The notes beneath the pieces were generated by a model, which was not told the DNA's origin, made no database searches, and saw only the letters and a list, made by a program, of their open reading frames with translations. The translations under genes were made by a program, and so were the position numbers. A stretch of 64,000 nucleotides of DNA from Tsuneonella litorea (GTDB lineage: Bacteria > Pseudomonadota > Alphaproteobacteria > Sphingomonadales > Sphingomonadaceae). Where the stretch lies: positions 1 to 64,000 of the forward strand of contig NZ_JAOAMV010000007.1 in the NCBI RefSeq assembly GCF_025154015.1. The letters run 5' to 3'. Below, piece after piece: positions 36,745 to 46,505 of this stretch; position 1 is the first letter of the stretch, and each line of letters begins with the position of its first letter.

Positions 36745-36817
36745 GCAAGCCCCCCAATTCGATTGACCGGGGAGTGAAGGAAATTGGTTACCGGGCGGTA
36801 AACGCGCGGCGGTAACG

Positions 36818-37468
36818 TCAGCGGCGCAGCGACACCTTGCAGCGCGGGCCGTCCATCAGGCCGGGGTCCTGGGCGCCGGCGGCGAACAGCGCGAGCTGGT
36901 TGAGGCTGAACGTATCGTCGAAGACCAGGCCATGAACGTCGCCCTTGCGCCACCGCACGCGGGCGCGCACCTCGGGCAGGATGTCCGACACGATCCGCAG
37001 GGGCTGGTCGATGGCGAGCAGCTCGCTGCATTCGATGCGCGCGCCCTGCTGGGAAACGTTGACGACTTCGGCCGCCACCCTGCGCCCGAGGAAGGCGAGT
37101 TCGACCGGAAAGGCGATGTTGAGCCGCAGCTGGCGCTTGGGATAGCGACCCGCCTCGGCGATCAGCCGGACGATGTCGACCTGGTCGAGAAACCTGTAAC
37201 CGGTCTCGCTGCCGTGGTCCCAGACCGCCTCGATCCGGTGCCGCTCGCCGGTTTGCAGTTCGAGCATGAGCGGATCGCCCGCGGGCAGGGGATGGAATCC
37301 GCGCAGCGAGATGCCGCTTTCCGAGACGTCGCGGATGACCGCGATGAACTCCCCCGAAGGCGCGATCAGCTTGGCAGCCCGGATGAGCAGCGTGAAGCGG
37401 GGCGCCGCGCGGTCCTCGCACGGCGTGGCCTCCGCTTCGTGCGGCAATTCAATACGTCCCTGCTCCAT
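36818..37468 (-). CDS. tandem PilZ-domain protein (c-di-GMP binding)
   Basis: The 216-residue protein carries two PilZ-like modules. The first has DRAAPRF (RxxxR) and DVSESG (DxSxxG) about residues 20-52; the second has RYPKRQLR and NVSQQG (NxSxxG) about 108-142. Both thus keep the residues that bind cyclic di-GMP. No membrane or catalytic domain is attached. It may act as an adaptor in motility or polysaccharide control; the sugar-transfer genes lie just downstream on the same strand. Confidence 0.82.
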   Translation of the reverse strand: MEQGRIELPHEAEATPCEDRAAPRFTLLIRAAKLIAPSGEFIAVIRDVSESGISLRGFHPLPAGDPLMLELQTGERHRIEAVWDHGSETGYRFLDQVDIVRLIAEAGRYPKRQLRLNIAFPVELAFLGRRVAAEVVNVSQQGARIECSELLAIDQPLRIVSDILPEVRARVRWRKGDVHGLVFDDTFSLNQLALFAAGAQDPGLMDGPRCKVSLRR

Positions 37469-37622
37469 TCGCGCACCCCGATTGCTACGGCACCCCTGCC
37501 GCGGAGCATTTCCTGACAGAAAACGGTCTCGACAGTGCTTCCTAGAGGATAGGGGTAATTACGGTGTTATGGCGCACGGTTAACCGGCCTTAAGGGACCC
37601 GCTTCGATTCGTCGCGGCAAGC

Positions 37623-37707
<85 letters not shown>

Positions 37708-37984
37708 ACAGTTCTAGATCGTATCCGAAACATTAGAAAAACAAAGGAAAAACCATCGATGCCAAAAGGGAAATGACCCAGATAGTTCGCGAATTTCGTC
37801 CCCATTGCCCCTCAAGCGGTCCCCCGCGTATCCCTTGGCCCTGCCTCTACAGCGGAAGTCGGACTAGATCGCAGTCTAGCTCGGGGTTGGTATCGGCTCC
37901 GGCGCTCATGTGTGTCCCTGGTTGATCTTGAAAGGGTGAGAAGCGCAGACTGTTTGTGGACTGTCTTGCATCAGGCTCCGATCG

Positions 37985-38377
37985 CTATGAGATATTCGAC
38001 GACGTATCGGCCGGAGCAACGTGGTCTGGTTCGTGCAAGCTAGACCGAAGAGAGTGCTGTAACCGAAGCCCAAAAGCGACCTCTTCTGCTAGACGTTGAA
38101 TGTCCGACTTCCGCCACTCCATAGGCGCGTCACGCAGGGCAATCGATAACACAGGTATCAGTTCTTCGGCATTGACACTCGCGCCGGTCAGCGGGACGCC
38201 GAAATGATCCGACAGTTTGATCGCTTCCTCCACCCAGAGGCGCCGGGGCCGCTCGTGACCACGTCTGAACAGGTTCGGACCCCGCGACGATGGTAGCCCG
38301 AGAACGTTGAGCACCGCCTGTCTAGTGGGAGCTTTTTTAAGGACTCGCTCAAGAAAAGAGTAGCGGTCAAAAATCAT
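37985..38377 (-). CDS. phage-repressor-like HTH protein without peptidase domain
   Basis: The 130-residue ORF has an N-terminal helix-turn-helix-like region (APTRQAVLNVLGLPSSRGPN, then LFRRGHERPRRLWVEEAIKLSDHFGVPL) like the start of LexA/C1-type prophage repressors. It then ends in a charged tail with no Ser-Lys peptidase domain, so it may be truncated. No Shine-Dalgarno site is seen, but a perfect inverted repeat touches the start codon. Its composition is less GC-biased than the neighbours, fitting transfer. Identity rests on weak pattern similarity. Confidence 0.5.
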   Translation of the reverse strand: MIFDRYSFLERVLKKAPTRQAVLNVLGLPSSRGPNLFRRGHERPRRLWVEEAIKLSDHFGVPLTGASVNAEELIPVLSIALRDAPMEWRKSDIQRLAEEVAFGLRLQHSLRSSLHEPDHVAPADTSSNIS

Positions 38378-38378
38378 T

Positions 38379-38393
38379 ACGCTGCATTAGCGT
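38379..38393. promoter_or_regulatory. inverted repeat at the repressor-like gene's start
   Basis: ACGCT-gcatt-AGCGT is a perfect 5+5 dyad one base from the ATG of the HTH gene, where an autoregulatory operator would be expected. It is followed by TTGACG-like sequence on the minus strand. Short dyads can occur by chance. Confidence 0.35.
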
Positions 38394-38597
38394 CAATCGG
38401 GGGTGGCGCTAGGCCGAACGCGGACGCTGTGCCAAATTTTTGCACTGCGTCGAATGCACGTGTTTAAGCTCAAGTGTGTGGGTCTGAGAGAAGGTTGGGG
38501 TCTGATGGCGCCCACAATAGCCCCCGCGCCCGCGGCTCCTTATCAAAAAACGCAATGGTTTCAATAATTTATTCACACGGCTACCTTGCTTAAGGGC

Positions 38598-38637
38598 GAT
38601 TTTAAGTCCCCGGCGTCTACCGTTCCGCCACACCCGC
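38598..38637 (-). pseudogene. 5' half-copy of tRNA-Leu
   Basis: Read on the minus strand, 40 bases from GCGGGTG to the anticodon loop match the intact tRNA-Leu(TAA) 0.9 kb away at all but four positions (in the D arm and just before the anticodon stem), then similarity stops apart from a few bases. The fragment's D arm (GGCGGAACGGTAGACGC) looks like the common alphaproteobacterial form, suggesting it is the original gene's displaced 5' end. It has no 3' half, so it cannot make a tRNA. Confidence 0.85.
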
Positions 38638-38696
38638 TGATCCGCGCGGCCTAGCGTGCCGCGCGGCCGCCGGCAATTTGCCGGAGCGGGTATTGC

Positions 38697-38978
38697 TCAA
38701 TCGTCGTTGAGGACGCGGCGCATTTCCTTGCCGGGCTTGAAGTAGGGGACCTTCTTCGCCGGCACGTCGACTGCTTCGCCGGTGCGCGGATTGCGGCCCT
38801 TGCGGGCATTGCGGTCGCGGGTGGAGAAAGCGCCGAAACCGCGCAGTTCGACCCGGCCGCCTTCGGCGAGCCGCTTGCCGATCTCGTCGAAGAAGATGTC
38901 CACGACCTGCTCGACCTCTTCGGTCCTGAGTTCGGGATTCTCCTTGGCGATGGCCTGCAAGAGTTCCGATCTTATCAC
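38697..38978 (-). CDS. ihfB: integration host factor subunit beta
   Basis: The 93-residue HU/IHF-family protein starts at GTG with GGAGG nine bases upstream. [15 protein letters not shown], the helix pair, [30 protein letters not shown] and [14 protein letters not shown] are the beta-subunit pattern. With IhfA it bends DNA in recombination, replication and sigma-54 transcription. The tRNA-Leu fragment begins 60 bp past its stop. Confidence 0.93.
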   Translation of the reverse strand: MIRSELLQAIAKENPELRTEEVEQVVDIFFDEIGKRLAEGGRVELRGFGAFSTRDRNARKGRNPRTGEAVDVPAKKVPYFKPGKEMRRVLNDD

Positions 38979-39092
38979 CTAACCACCCTCCGATCGCGAC
39001 CATTGTCTGGCTGAGCGCGACCAGCCCGCCATGTTGCGTGGAGAGTGCCAGAGAGCGCGGCCGAGCGCAATCTCAGTTGTCGGGCAATGGTT

Positions 39093-39434
39093 TCAGGCGC
39101 TTTCGAGCAGATCGGCGGGGTCGATTCCCAGCCGTTCGATCCGCGCCGCGATCTCGGGCCATTCCTCGTCGATGAACCGCCGGCGTTCCGCGCGCAGCAG
39201 CCGCTCGGCGGCGCCGGGGGCGACGTACATCCCGACCCCGCGCTGGACTTCGACCAGTCCCTCGCTCTGGAACAGCTGGTATGCCTTGGCGACGGTCAGC
39301 GGGTTGGCACCCTGGTCGGCCGCGAAGGCGCGCACCGACGGAAGCATCTCGCCCTCGCGATAGCGGCCCTCGATGATCGCCGCCGCTATCATGTCGCGCA
39401 GACGCAGGTACACGGGCTGGCTCTGCTGCATCAT
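39093..39434 (-). CDS. GntR-family regulator, YtrA subfamily
   Basis: About 113 residues from MMQQSQPVYLRLRD, with GAGGA seven bases upstream. A GntR winged helix (IIEGRYREGEMLPSVRAFA, ANPLTVAKAYQLFQSEGLVEV, GVGMYV) is followed by only a short helical tail, as in YtrA-type repressors. Those usually sit beside ABC-transporter genes; here the divergent neighbour is a peptide transporter. Ligand unknown. Confidence 0.85.
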   Translation of the reverse strand: MMQQSQPVYLRLRDMIAAAIIEGRYREGEMLPSVRAFAADQGANPLTVAKAYQLFQSEGLVEVQRGVGMYVAPGAAERLLRAERRRFIDEEWPEIAARIERLGIDPADLLESA

Positions 39435-39673
39435 GGGCTGTCCTCTTCGCGATCGGGCGGCGCTGCCCGCGGGGAGCGGATGCGAGCGCCGATGGTGCAT
39501 CAGTGCCATAATACAGCGCGGCGCGTCAAGGCAGGGCGGCCGCCCTCGCCCAAGGGCCCGGCCCGGCAAGTTGCGCGTGAAACTAGCACTTCACATGGGA
39601 AATCTTGCCGCTAGGGTGCGCGCGATTCCGGCTCGGGGCGCGCCGGCGACAGATACAAGAGGGTTCAGCACGC

Positions 39674-41254
39674 ATGGCTTCACAGCAGCTTCCGCACGGC
39701 GACAGTGCCGGCACGTTCCTGGGGCACCCGAAGGGCCTGTTCATGCTCTTCTTCGCCGAGATGTGGGAGCGGTTCTCCTACTACGGCATGCGGGCGCTGC
39801 TGATCTTCTACCTGACCAAGCACTGGCTCTTCAGCGACAGCGAGGCGGGGGTGATCTACGGCGCCTACACCGCGCTGGTCTACATCACCCCGGTCGTCGG
39901 CGGGTACCTCGCGGACAAGTATCTCGGCCAGCGCAAGGCGGTCCAGTTCGGCGCGGTCCTGCTCACGGCGGGCCATTTCTTCATGGCGTTCGAGGGCGAC
40001 GCCGCCGCCGGGCATACCGGCAACCCGATGATCAACGTGTTCTGGCTGGCGCTTGCCCTGATCATCGTCGGATCGGGCTTCCTCAAGGCGAACATCTCGG
40101 TGATCGTCGGCCAGCTCTATCCGCGCACCGACGTGCGGCGCGACGGCGCCTACACGATCTTCTACATGGGGATTAACCTCGGCGCGGCGCTCGGCTCGCT
40201 GCTGTGCGGCTACATCGGCGAGACGTATGGCTGGGCCTACGGCTTCGGCCTCGCCGGGATCGGCATGCTCGCCGGCCTTGCGGTCTTTGTCTTTGGCCGG
40301 GGTCTTCTGCTTGGCCGGGGCGAGCCGCCCGCCGCGCTCGCCAAGGGCCGCGAATTCGCGATGTACGGCGTCGGCCTCGGCCTTGTCGCGCTGTGCTGGG
40401 TGCTGGTCCAGAACCAGGACGTGGTCGGCTGGCTGCTCGGCGGGTTCGGCGGGCTTCTCGTACTCTACGTCATCGGGGTGTCGGTGGTTCGGCTGCAGCC
40501 CGACGAGCGCGACCGCATCTTCGCCGCGCTGTTCCTGATCATCACGTCGATCATCTTCTGGGCGCTGTTCGAACAGGCCGGCTCGAGCCTCAACCTGTTC
40601 ACCGATCGCCATGTCGACCGGGGCGGGGTCCCGGCATCGGTGTTCCAGTCGATCAACGCGATCTACATCATCCTGCTCGCGCCGGTCTTCGCGACCCTGT
40701 GGACCGTCCTTGGCCGCAAGGGGCTCGAACCGTCGACTCCGTTCAAGTTCGGCCTCGGCGTGGTGCAGGTCGGGCTCGGGTTCCTCGTGCTCGTCTGGGG
40801 CGCGGCCTCGGTCGGCGTCGACGTGCCGACCCCGGTGGTGTTCATCTTCCTCATCTACCTGCTGCATACCACCGGCGAGCTATGCCTCAGCCCGGTCGGC
40901 CTGTCGGCGATGAACCGGCTGGCGCCGGCCCACATGGCCTCGCTGATCATGGGCGTGTGGTTCTTCGCCTCGGCCACCGGCAACTTCGCGGCCGGCCTGA
41001 TCGCTTCGGCCACCGGCGCCGAGGGCGTGGGCGAGGAAGCGGGCAAGCAGGTCGTGCTCGACGTCTATTCGACCGTCGGCTGGGTCGCCGTCGGTGTCGG
41101 CGTGGTCGTCCTCGTGATCAGCCCGCTGATCAAGAAGCTGATGCACCTCGACACGCTGCGCGACGACAACGTCGGCGACGACCTCGAAGGCCAGGCCGAA
41201 GGGCCCGGCGAGCCGCAGGGCGCGGGCATCCATCCCGCGACCCGCCAACCGTAA
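39674..41254 (+). CDS. proton-dependent oligopeptide transporter (POT/PTR family)
   Basis: The 526-residue carrier with about 14 helices has the POT signature EMWERFSYYGMRALLIFYL (ExxERFxYYG) near residue 30, GAYTALVYITPVVGGYLADKYLG (PTR2 motif) and FYMGINLGAALGSLL (PTR2 motif 2); EQAGSSLNLFTDR marks TM7. It takes up di/tripeptides with protons. GAGGG lies about ten bases before ATG 39674. A secreted amidohydrolase pair follows, which fits a peptide-using module. Confidence 0.92.
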   Translation: MASQQLPHGDSAGTFLGHPKGLFMLFFAEMWERFSYYGMRALLIFYLTKHWLFSDSEAGVIYGAYTALVYITPVVGGYLADKYLGQRKAVQFGAVLLTAGHFFMAFEGDAAAGHTGNPMINVFWLALALIIVGSGFLKANISVIVGQLYPRTDVRRDGAYTIFYMGINLGAALGSLLCGYIGETYGWAYGFGLAGIGMLAGLAVFVFGRGLLLGRGEPPAALAKGREFAMYGVGLGLVALCWVLVQNQDVVGWLLGGFGGLLVLYVIGVSVVRLQPDERDRIFAALFLIITSIIFWALFEQAGSSLNLFTDRHVDRGGVPASVFQSINAIYIILLAPVFATLWTVLGRKGLEPSTPFKFGLGVVQVGLGFLVLVWGAASVGVDVPTPVVFIFLIYLLHTTGELCLSPVGLSAMNRLAPAHMASLIMGVWFFASATGNFAAGLIASATGAEGVGEEAGKQVVLDVYSTVGWVAVGVGVVVLVISPLIKKLMHLDTLRDDNVGDDLEGQAEGPGEPQGAGIHPATRQP

Positions 41255-41333
41255 TTCAACCACACGCACACGCGGTCCCCCGGGCGCGTCGCCTGGCGGG
41301 CCGCGCGGTCGCAGTACGCCAGGGCCAGACGTC

Positions 41334-42691
<1,358 letters not shown>

Positions 42692-42695
<4 letters not shown>

Positions 42696-44092
42696 TCGCC
42701 CCCCGCGCCATGCGGCTGATGCTCGGCGCCGCCCTGCTCGCCCCCCTCGCCGCTCTCGGAGCCGCTCCGGCGGCCGGGCAGGACTTCGCGATCACCAACG
42801 CCACCCTCGCCACCGGCGACGGCAGCGAGCCCGTCCCCGGAGCGACCGTCGTGGTGCGCGGCGGAAAGGTCGTTGCCGCGGGCACCGGGGTCGCGGTGCC
42901 GGCGGGAATCCAGGCGGTCGACGGGACCGGCAAGTGGGTTACCCCGGGCGTCTTCGCGGCGATGACCTCGCTTGGCCTGTTCGACGCCGAAGGGATCGAG
43001 GAATCGGACGATTCGAGCGCGCGTGGTTCGCCGTTCGGCGCTGCACTCGACGTGGCACCGGCGCTCAATCCGGTCTCGCAGCACGTGGCGGTCGCGCGCA
43101 TGGCCGGCATCACCCGGGCCAGCGTTTTCGGCACCCCCTCGGGCTCGATCTTCGGGGGTCAGGGCGCGGTGGTCGACCTTGGCGCCGATCCGCAGATGGT
43201 CGTGCGCCCGCGCGCCTTCCAGCTGGTCGTGCTAGGCGAGCGGGGCGCCCGGATCGCCGGCGGCAGCCGGGTGAGCGCACACGCCCTGCTGCGCAACGCC
43301 CTGCGCGAGGCGCGCCAGTATGGTTCGGATGCAAAGATCACTGGCGGGAGGGGCGGCCAGCCCTTGCGCACCGGGGACGACATCCCGGTCGATCCGCGGC
43401 TGCTCGACACCGCGGCGAACCGCGAGGACGTCCTGCTCACCCGGTTCGACGCCGCCGCGCTGGTGCCGGTGGTGAACGGTACGCAGCCGCTCTACGTGGC
43501 GGTCGAGCGCGCATCCGACATCCGCGCGGTGCTTGCGCTGAAAACCGAGTTTCCCAACCTCAGGCTGGTGCTCGTCGGGGCGAGCGAGGGCTGGCTCGCC
43601 GCGCGCGAGATCGCCGCAGCGGGCGTTCCGGTGATCGCCGACCCGGTCGATGACCTGCCGTCGCGCTTCGAACAGCTCGCCGCGACGCAGAGCAACGTCG
43701 GGCGAATGGTGGCCGCGGGGGTCAAGGTGGCGCTCGGCAACCTGGCGGGCTCGACCGGCGACCAGCCCAAGAACCTGACCCAATACGCCGGCAACCTCGT
43801 CGCCCTGACCAGGGTGCCGCGGGCAAGCGGGCTGTCGTGGGGCAAGGCGTTCGCCGCGATCACGTCAGTCCCCGCCGCGATCGCCGGCTACGAGGGACGC
43901 TTCGGCGTCCTTGCGCCCGGGGCGGCGGGCGACCTCGTTGTCTGGGACGGTGATCCGCTCGAAGTCTCGACGGCGGCCGAGCGGGTGTTCGTCGACGGGG
44001 TCGAGCAGCCCCGCGACAACCATCAGTCGCGGCTGCGCGATCGCTATCGCGAACTCGACGAAAGCCAGCTGCCCGAGGCGTACGACTGGTGA
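42692..44092 (+). CDS. amidohydrolase-like protein lacking metal ligands
   Basis: The 466-residue protein has a signal peptide (to about AAGQ, 30) and the overall fold marks of its upstream neighbour: GATVVVRGGKVVAAGTG at the start and GRFGVLAPGAAGDLVVWDGDPLEV at the end. But where the family has HxH the sequence reads TPGVFAAMTSLGLF, and no His pair or Asp metal site follows. It is therefore probably non-catalytic, perhaps a partner subunit of the upstream enzyme. Start overlaps that gene (ATGA); end overlaps the FKBP gene (GTGA). Confidence 0.82.
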
Positions 44093-44601
44093 CCTGGAAA
44101 TTCGCCGGAGAGAGCGGAGCGACCCTCGCGCTGGGAGCGGCGCTGATCGCGGGCGCGGCGGCGCTGGCGCAGGACGGCGGCGCCGGCGCCCCGCCCGATC
44201 GCAGCCAGGACATGGCGTGGGTCAGCGCGCAGCAGGCGGCGCTGGCCGAGCGTGCGGCGCAGCCCGGCTGGCAGACCGCGGAAGGCGGCGTGCTCTGGCG
44301 CCGCGTGGCGGGAAGCGGCGAGGGAAAGCGCCCGACCGTCCGCGACGTCGTCACCGTACATTACACCGGCACGTTCGTCGATGGAGCGGTGTTCGACAGT
44401 TCCGAAGGCGGCGAACCGGCGACCTTTCCGCTCGGCAGGCTGATCCCGGCCTGGCAGGTCGCGATCCCGCAGATGGCGGTCGGCGACACGATCGAGATCG
44501 CCGCCCCGGCGACCGCGGCCTACGGCATGAAGGGCAAGGGGCCGATCCCGGGCGGCGCTACGCTGCTGTTCACTGTCCGTCTGCTGGCGATCGACGAATA
44601 G
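44089..44601 (+). CDS. FKBP-type peptidyl-prolyl isomerase, secreted
   Basis: The 170-residue protein starts at a GTG overlapping the previous stop. A hydrophobic N-terminus (about 11-27) predicts export. The FKBP domain (about 65-168) shows VRDVVTVHYTGTFVDGAVFDSS, PLGRLIPAWQVAIPQMAVGD, AAYGMKGKGPIPGGATLLFTV. It probably speeds folding of periplasmic proteins, possibly the co-encoded amidohydrolases. Confidence 0.88.
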   Translation: MTWKFAGESGATLALGAALIAGAAALAQDGGAGAPPDRSQDMAWVSAQQAALAERAAQPGWQTAEGGVLWRRVAGSGEGKRPTVRDVVTVHYTGTFVDGAVFDSSEGGEPATFPLGRLIPAWQVAIPQMAVGDTIEIAAPATAAYGMKGKGPIPGGATLLFTVRLLAIDE

Positions 44602-44656
44602 TAAGTTGCAATAGCGAACCCAGCGTGTTCTACCCGGGTGCGAAGGGAGACCGCCG

Positions 44657-45337
44657 ATGGACCCGGCCCTGGCCCAGCTGCTCGCCGCCGCGATCGCGTT
44701 CGTCGGCACGCACTTCGCGCTGTCGCATCCACTGCGCGCGCCGCTGGTAAGCCGGATCGGCGAGGGCCCCTTCCTCGGCCTCTATTCTCTTGTCGCGGCG
44801 GCGACGCTCGGATGGACGATCGTCGCCTTCCGCGCGGCCCCGGCGGCCGACATTCCGGGGGCGACGGGAGACGCCGGCTGGGTCTCGGCCAGCTTGCTGA
44901 CGATCCCGGCACTGCTCCTGTTCCTCGGTTCGCTGTGGAAGAACCCCGCCTTGCCCAACCCGGGTGCCGCGAACACCATCGACCGTGCGGCGACGGGCGT
45001 ATTCGCGGTGACGCGCCACCCGATGATGTGGGGTTTCGCCCTCTGGGCGCTGGCGCACCTCCTGCTGGGGTGGAGCTGGCGGACGACCATCGTGTCAGTG
45101 GCGGTGGGCTTCCTCGCGCTGGTCGGCGCGCATCTTCAGGACCGCAAGAAGGAAGCCCTTCTGGGGGCAGCCTGGGCGGAATGGGAAGCGAAGACCAGCT
45201 ACTGGCCGCGCTGGCAATACCTGTTTCGGGCTGGGTGGGCGCTGTGGGCGGTCACGCTGCTCCTGTGGCTGGTGATCACCTGGTCGCACATCCACGCCGC
45301 CGGGGTGCCCGCGGGCATCTGGCGGTGGCTGTCCTGA
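44657..45337 (+). CDS. NnrU-family membrane protein
   Basis: The 226-residue protein has about six helices and NnrU marks: FVGTHFALSHPLRAPLV near the start and TGVFAVTRHPMMWGFALWALAHLL in the middle, a RHPM motif shared with isoprenylcysteine-methyltransferase-like membrane proteins. NnrU is linked to nitrogen-oxide metabolism in some proteobacteria and to carotenoid/isoprenoid isomerases (Z-ISO) by homology; no denitrification genes are nearby. AGGGAG lies ten bases before ATG. Confidence 0.82.
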   Translation: MDPALAQLLAAAIAFVGTHFALSHPLRAPLVSRIGEGPFLGLYSLVAAATLGWTIVAFRAAPAADIPGATGDAGWVSASLLTIPALLLFLGSLWKNPALPNPGAANTIDRAATGVFAVTRHPMMWGFALWALAHLLLGWSWRTTIVSVAVGFLALVGAHLQDRKKEALLGAAWAEWEAKTSYWPRWQYLFRAGWALWAVTLLLWLVITWSHIHAAGVPAGIWRWLS

Positions 45338-45383
45338 CAGGCGGGGCTTGCGGCCGAGGCCGCTCGCCCGCATCCGTCGCCAC

Positions 45384-46505
45384 ATGACGTCATCCGATGA
45401 TCGCGAAGCCGAGCGCGCCCGGCTCAAGCGTGCCAGTCGCCACCTGTTCGGTGCCGGGCCGCGCGACCCGGCAGACGAGTTCGAGGCGATCGCCGCGTGG
45501 CTGCGCGCCCACGACGTGCTTCCGGACACCTACGGCGCAGGTCCGCTGGTCGAGGAGTTCGAGCGCGAGGTCGCAGACCTCTTCGGCATGGAAGCGGCGC
45601 GATTCATGCCCTCGGGCTGCATGGCACAGCCGATCGCCTTGCGCGTCTGGAGCGATCGCGCCGGCGTTCCGGTGACGGCGTTCCACCCGACCTCGCACCT
45701 CGAACTGCACGAGGAGCACGGATATCGCGAACTCCACGGCCTGGCGGCGCACCTGCTCGGCGATGTCGACCGGCCTACCACCGCCGACGACCTCGCCGCG
45801 CTGGTCGGCCCGGGCGGGGCGGCCCACGGCAGCGGGCTGGCGAGCCTGCTTGTCGAGCTTCCGTTGCGCGAGATCGGCGGGCAGCTGCCGTCGTGGGACG
45901 AACTGGTCGCGTTGTGCACCCCTGCGCGCGCAAAAGGCATCCGCCTCCACCTAGACGGGGCGCGCGTGTGGCAGGCTGCGCCCGCCTATGGCCGCAGCCT
46001 CGCCGAGATCGCCGCGCTGTTCGATTCGGTCTACGTGTCGTTCTACAAGGACGTCGGCGCGCTGCCGGGCGCGATGCTGCTCGGCCCGCGCGACTTCATC
46101 GACGAGGCCGCGGTGTGGCAGCGCCGCCAGGGCGGCACGCTTTACACCGCGATGGCCAATGTGGTGTCCGCACGCCTGCACCTGGGCGAATGCCTCGAAC
46201 GGATGCCGCGGCTCGTGGAACGTGCGCGGGAAGTCGCCGCGTTGTTCACCGCGCACCCGCGCGCGACCGTCACCCCCGACCCGCCGCAGACGAGCATGTT
46301 CCACCTTCGCATCGAAGGTGACGCCGAAACGCTCCTCGCCGCCCGCGACGAGGCGGCGCGGCGGACCGGCATCTGGCTGACTACGACGCTGAAGCCCGTT
46401 CCCGGCGAACGCGCCGCGACGACCGAGCTGGCGATGGGTGTGTCGAGCCTGGCGATCGGCGACGCCGAGCTGGCCGAGGCGATCGCCATCCTTCTCGCGG
46501 ACTAG
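45384..46505 (+). CDS. threonine-aldolase-like PLP enzyme
   Basis: The 374-residue fold-type-I PLP protein resembles beta-eliminating lyases/L-threonine aldolases: [23 protein letters not shown], the Asp of [11 protein letters not shown] that holds the pyridine nitrogen, and the Schiff-base Lys in [16 protein letters not shown]. The family splits threonine to glycine and acetaldehyde; the exact amino acid is not determinable. Its stop shares the palindrome CTAG (46502-46505) with the stop of convergent dxs. Confidence 0.83.
   Translation: MTSSDDREAERARLKRASRHLFGAGPRDPADEFEAIAAWLRAHDVLPDTYGAGPLVEEFEREVADLFGMEAARFMPSGCMAQPIALRVWSDRAGVPVTAFHPTSHLELHEEHGYRELHGLAAHLLGDVDRPTTADDLAALVGPGGAAHGSGLASLLVELPLREIGGQLPSWDELVALCTPARAKGIRLHLDGARVWQAAPAYGRSLAEIAALFDSVYVSFYKDVGALPGAMLLGPRDFIDEAAVWQRRQGGTLYTAMANVVSARLHLGECLERMPRLVERAREVAALFTAHPRATVTPDPPQTSMFHLRIEGDAETLLAARDEAARRTGIWLTTTLKPVPGERAATTELAMGVSSLAIGDAELAEAIAILLAD

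Larger units (their letters stand above)
37708..38597. mobile_element. tRNA-Leu islet, remnant of an integrated element
   Basis: About 0.9 kb of visibly less GC-rich DNA lies between the intact tRNA-Leu and a 5' half-copy of tRNA-Leu. The two copies share GGGGACTTAAAATC (reverse of 37668-37681 and of 38598-38611), the anticodon stem-loop, a frequent tyrosine-recombinase crossover site. The only likely gene inside resembles a phage repressor N-terminus. No integrase is left. I infer that an element inserted in the tRNA gene beside ihfB, supplied a new 5' half and promoter, and then lost most of its content. Confidence 0.55.

Noticed and set aside
37577-37593. TTAA-N6-TTAA (with palindrome CGGTTAACCG) upstream of the PilZ gene as a CtrA site
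   Set aside because: CtrA sites have TTAA-N7-TTAA. The spacing is one base short and the flanks do not match, so I do not call it.
38409-38633. 74-codon minus-strand ORF beginning MWRNGRRRGLK
   Set aside because: Its start is simply a translation of the tRNA-Leu 5' half-copy, a known source of false ORFs; the rest has no features.
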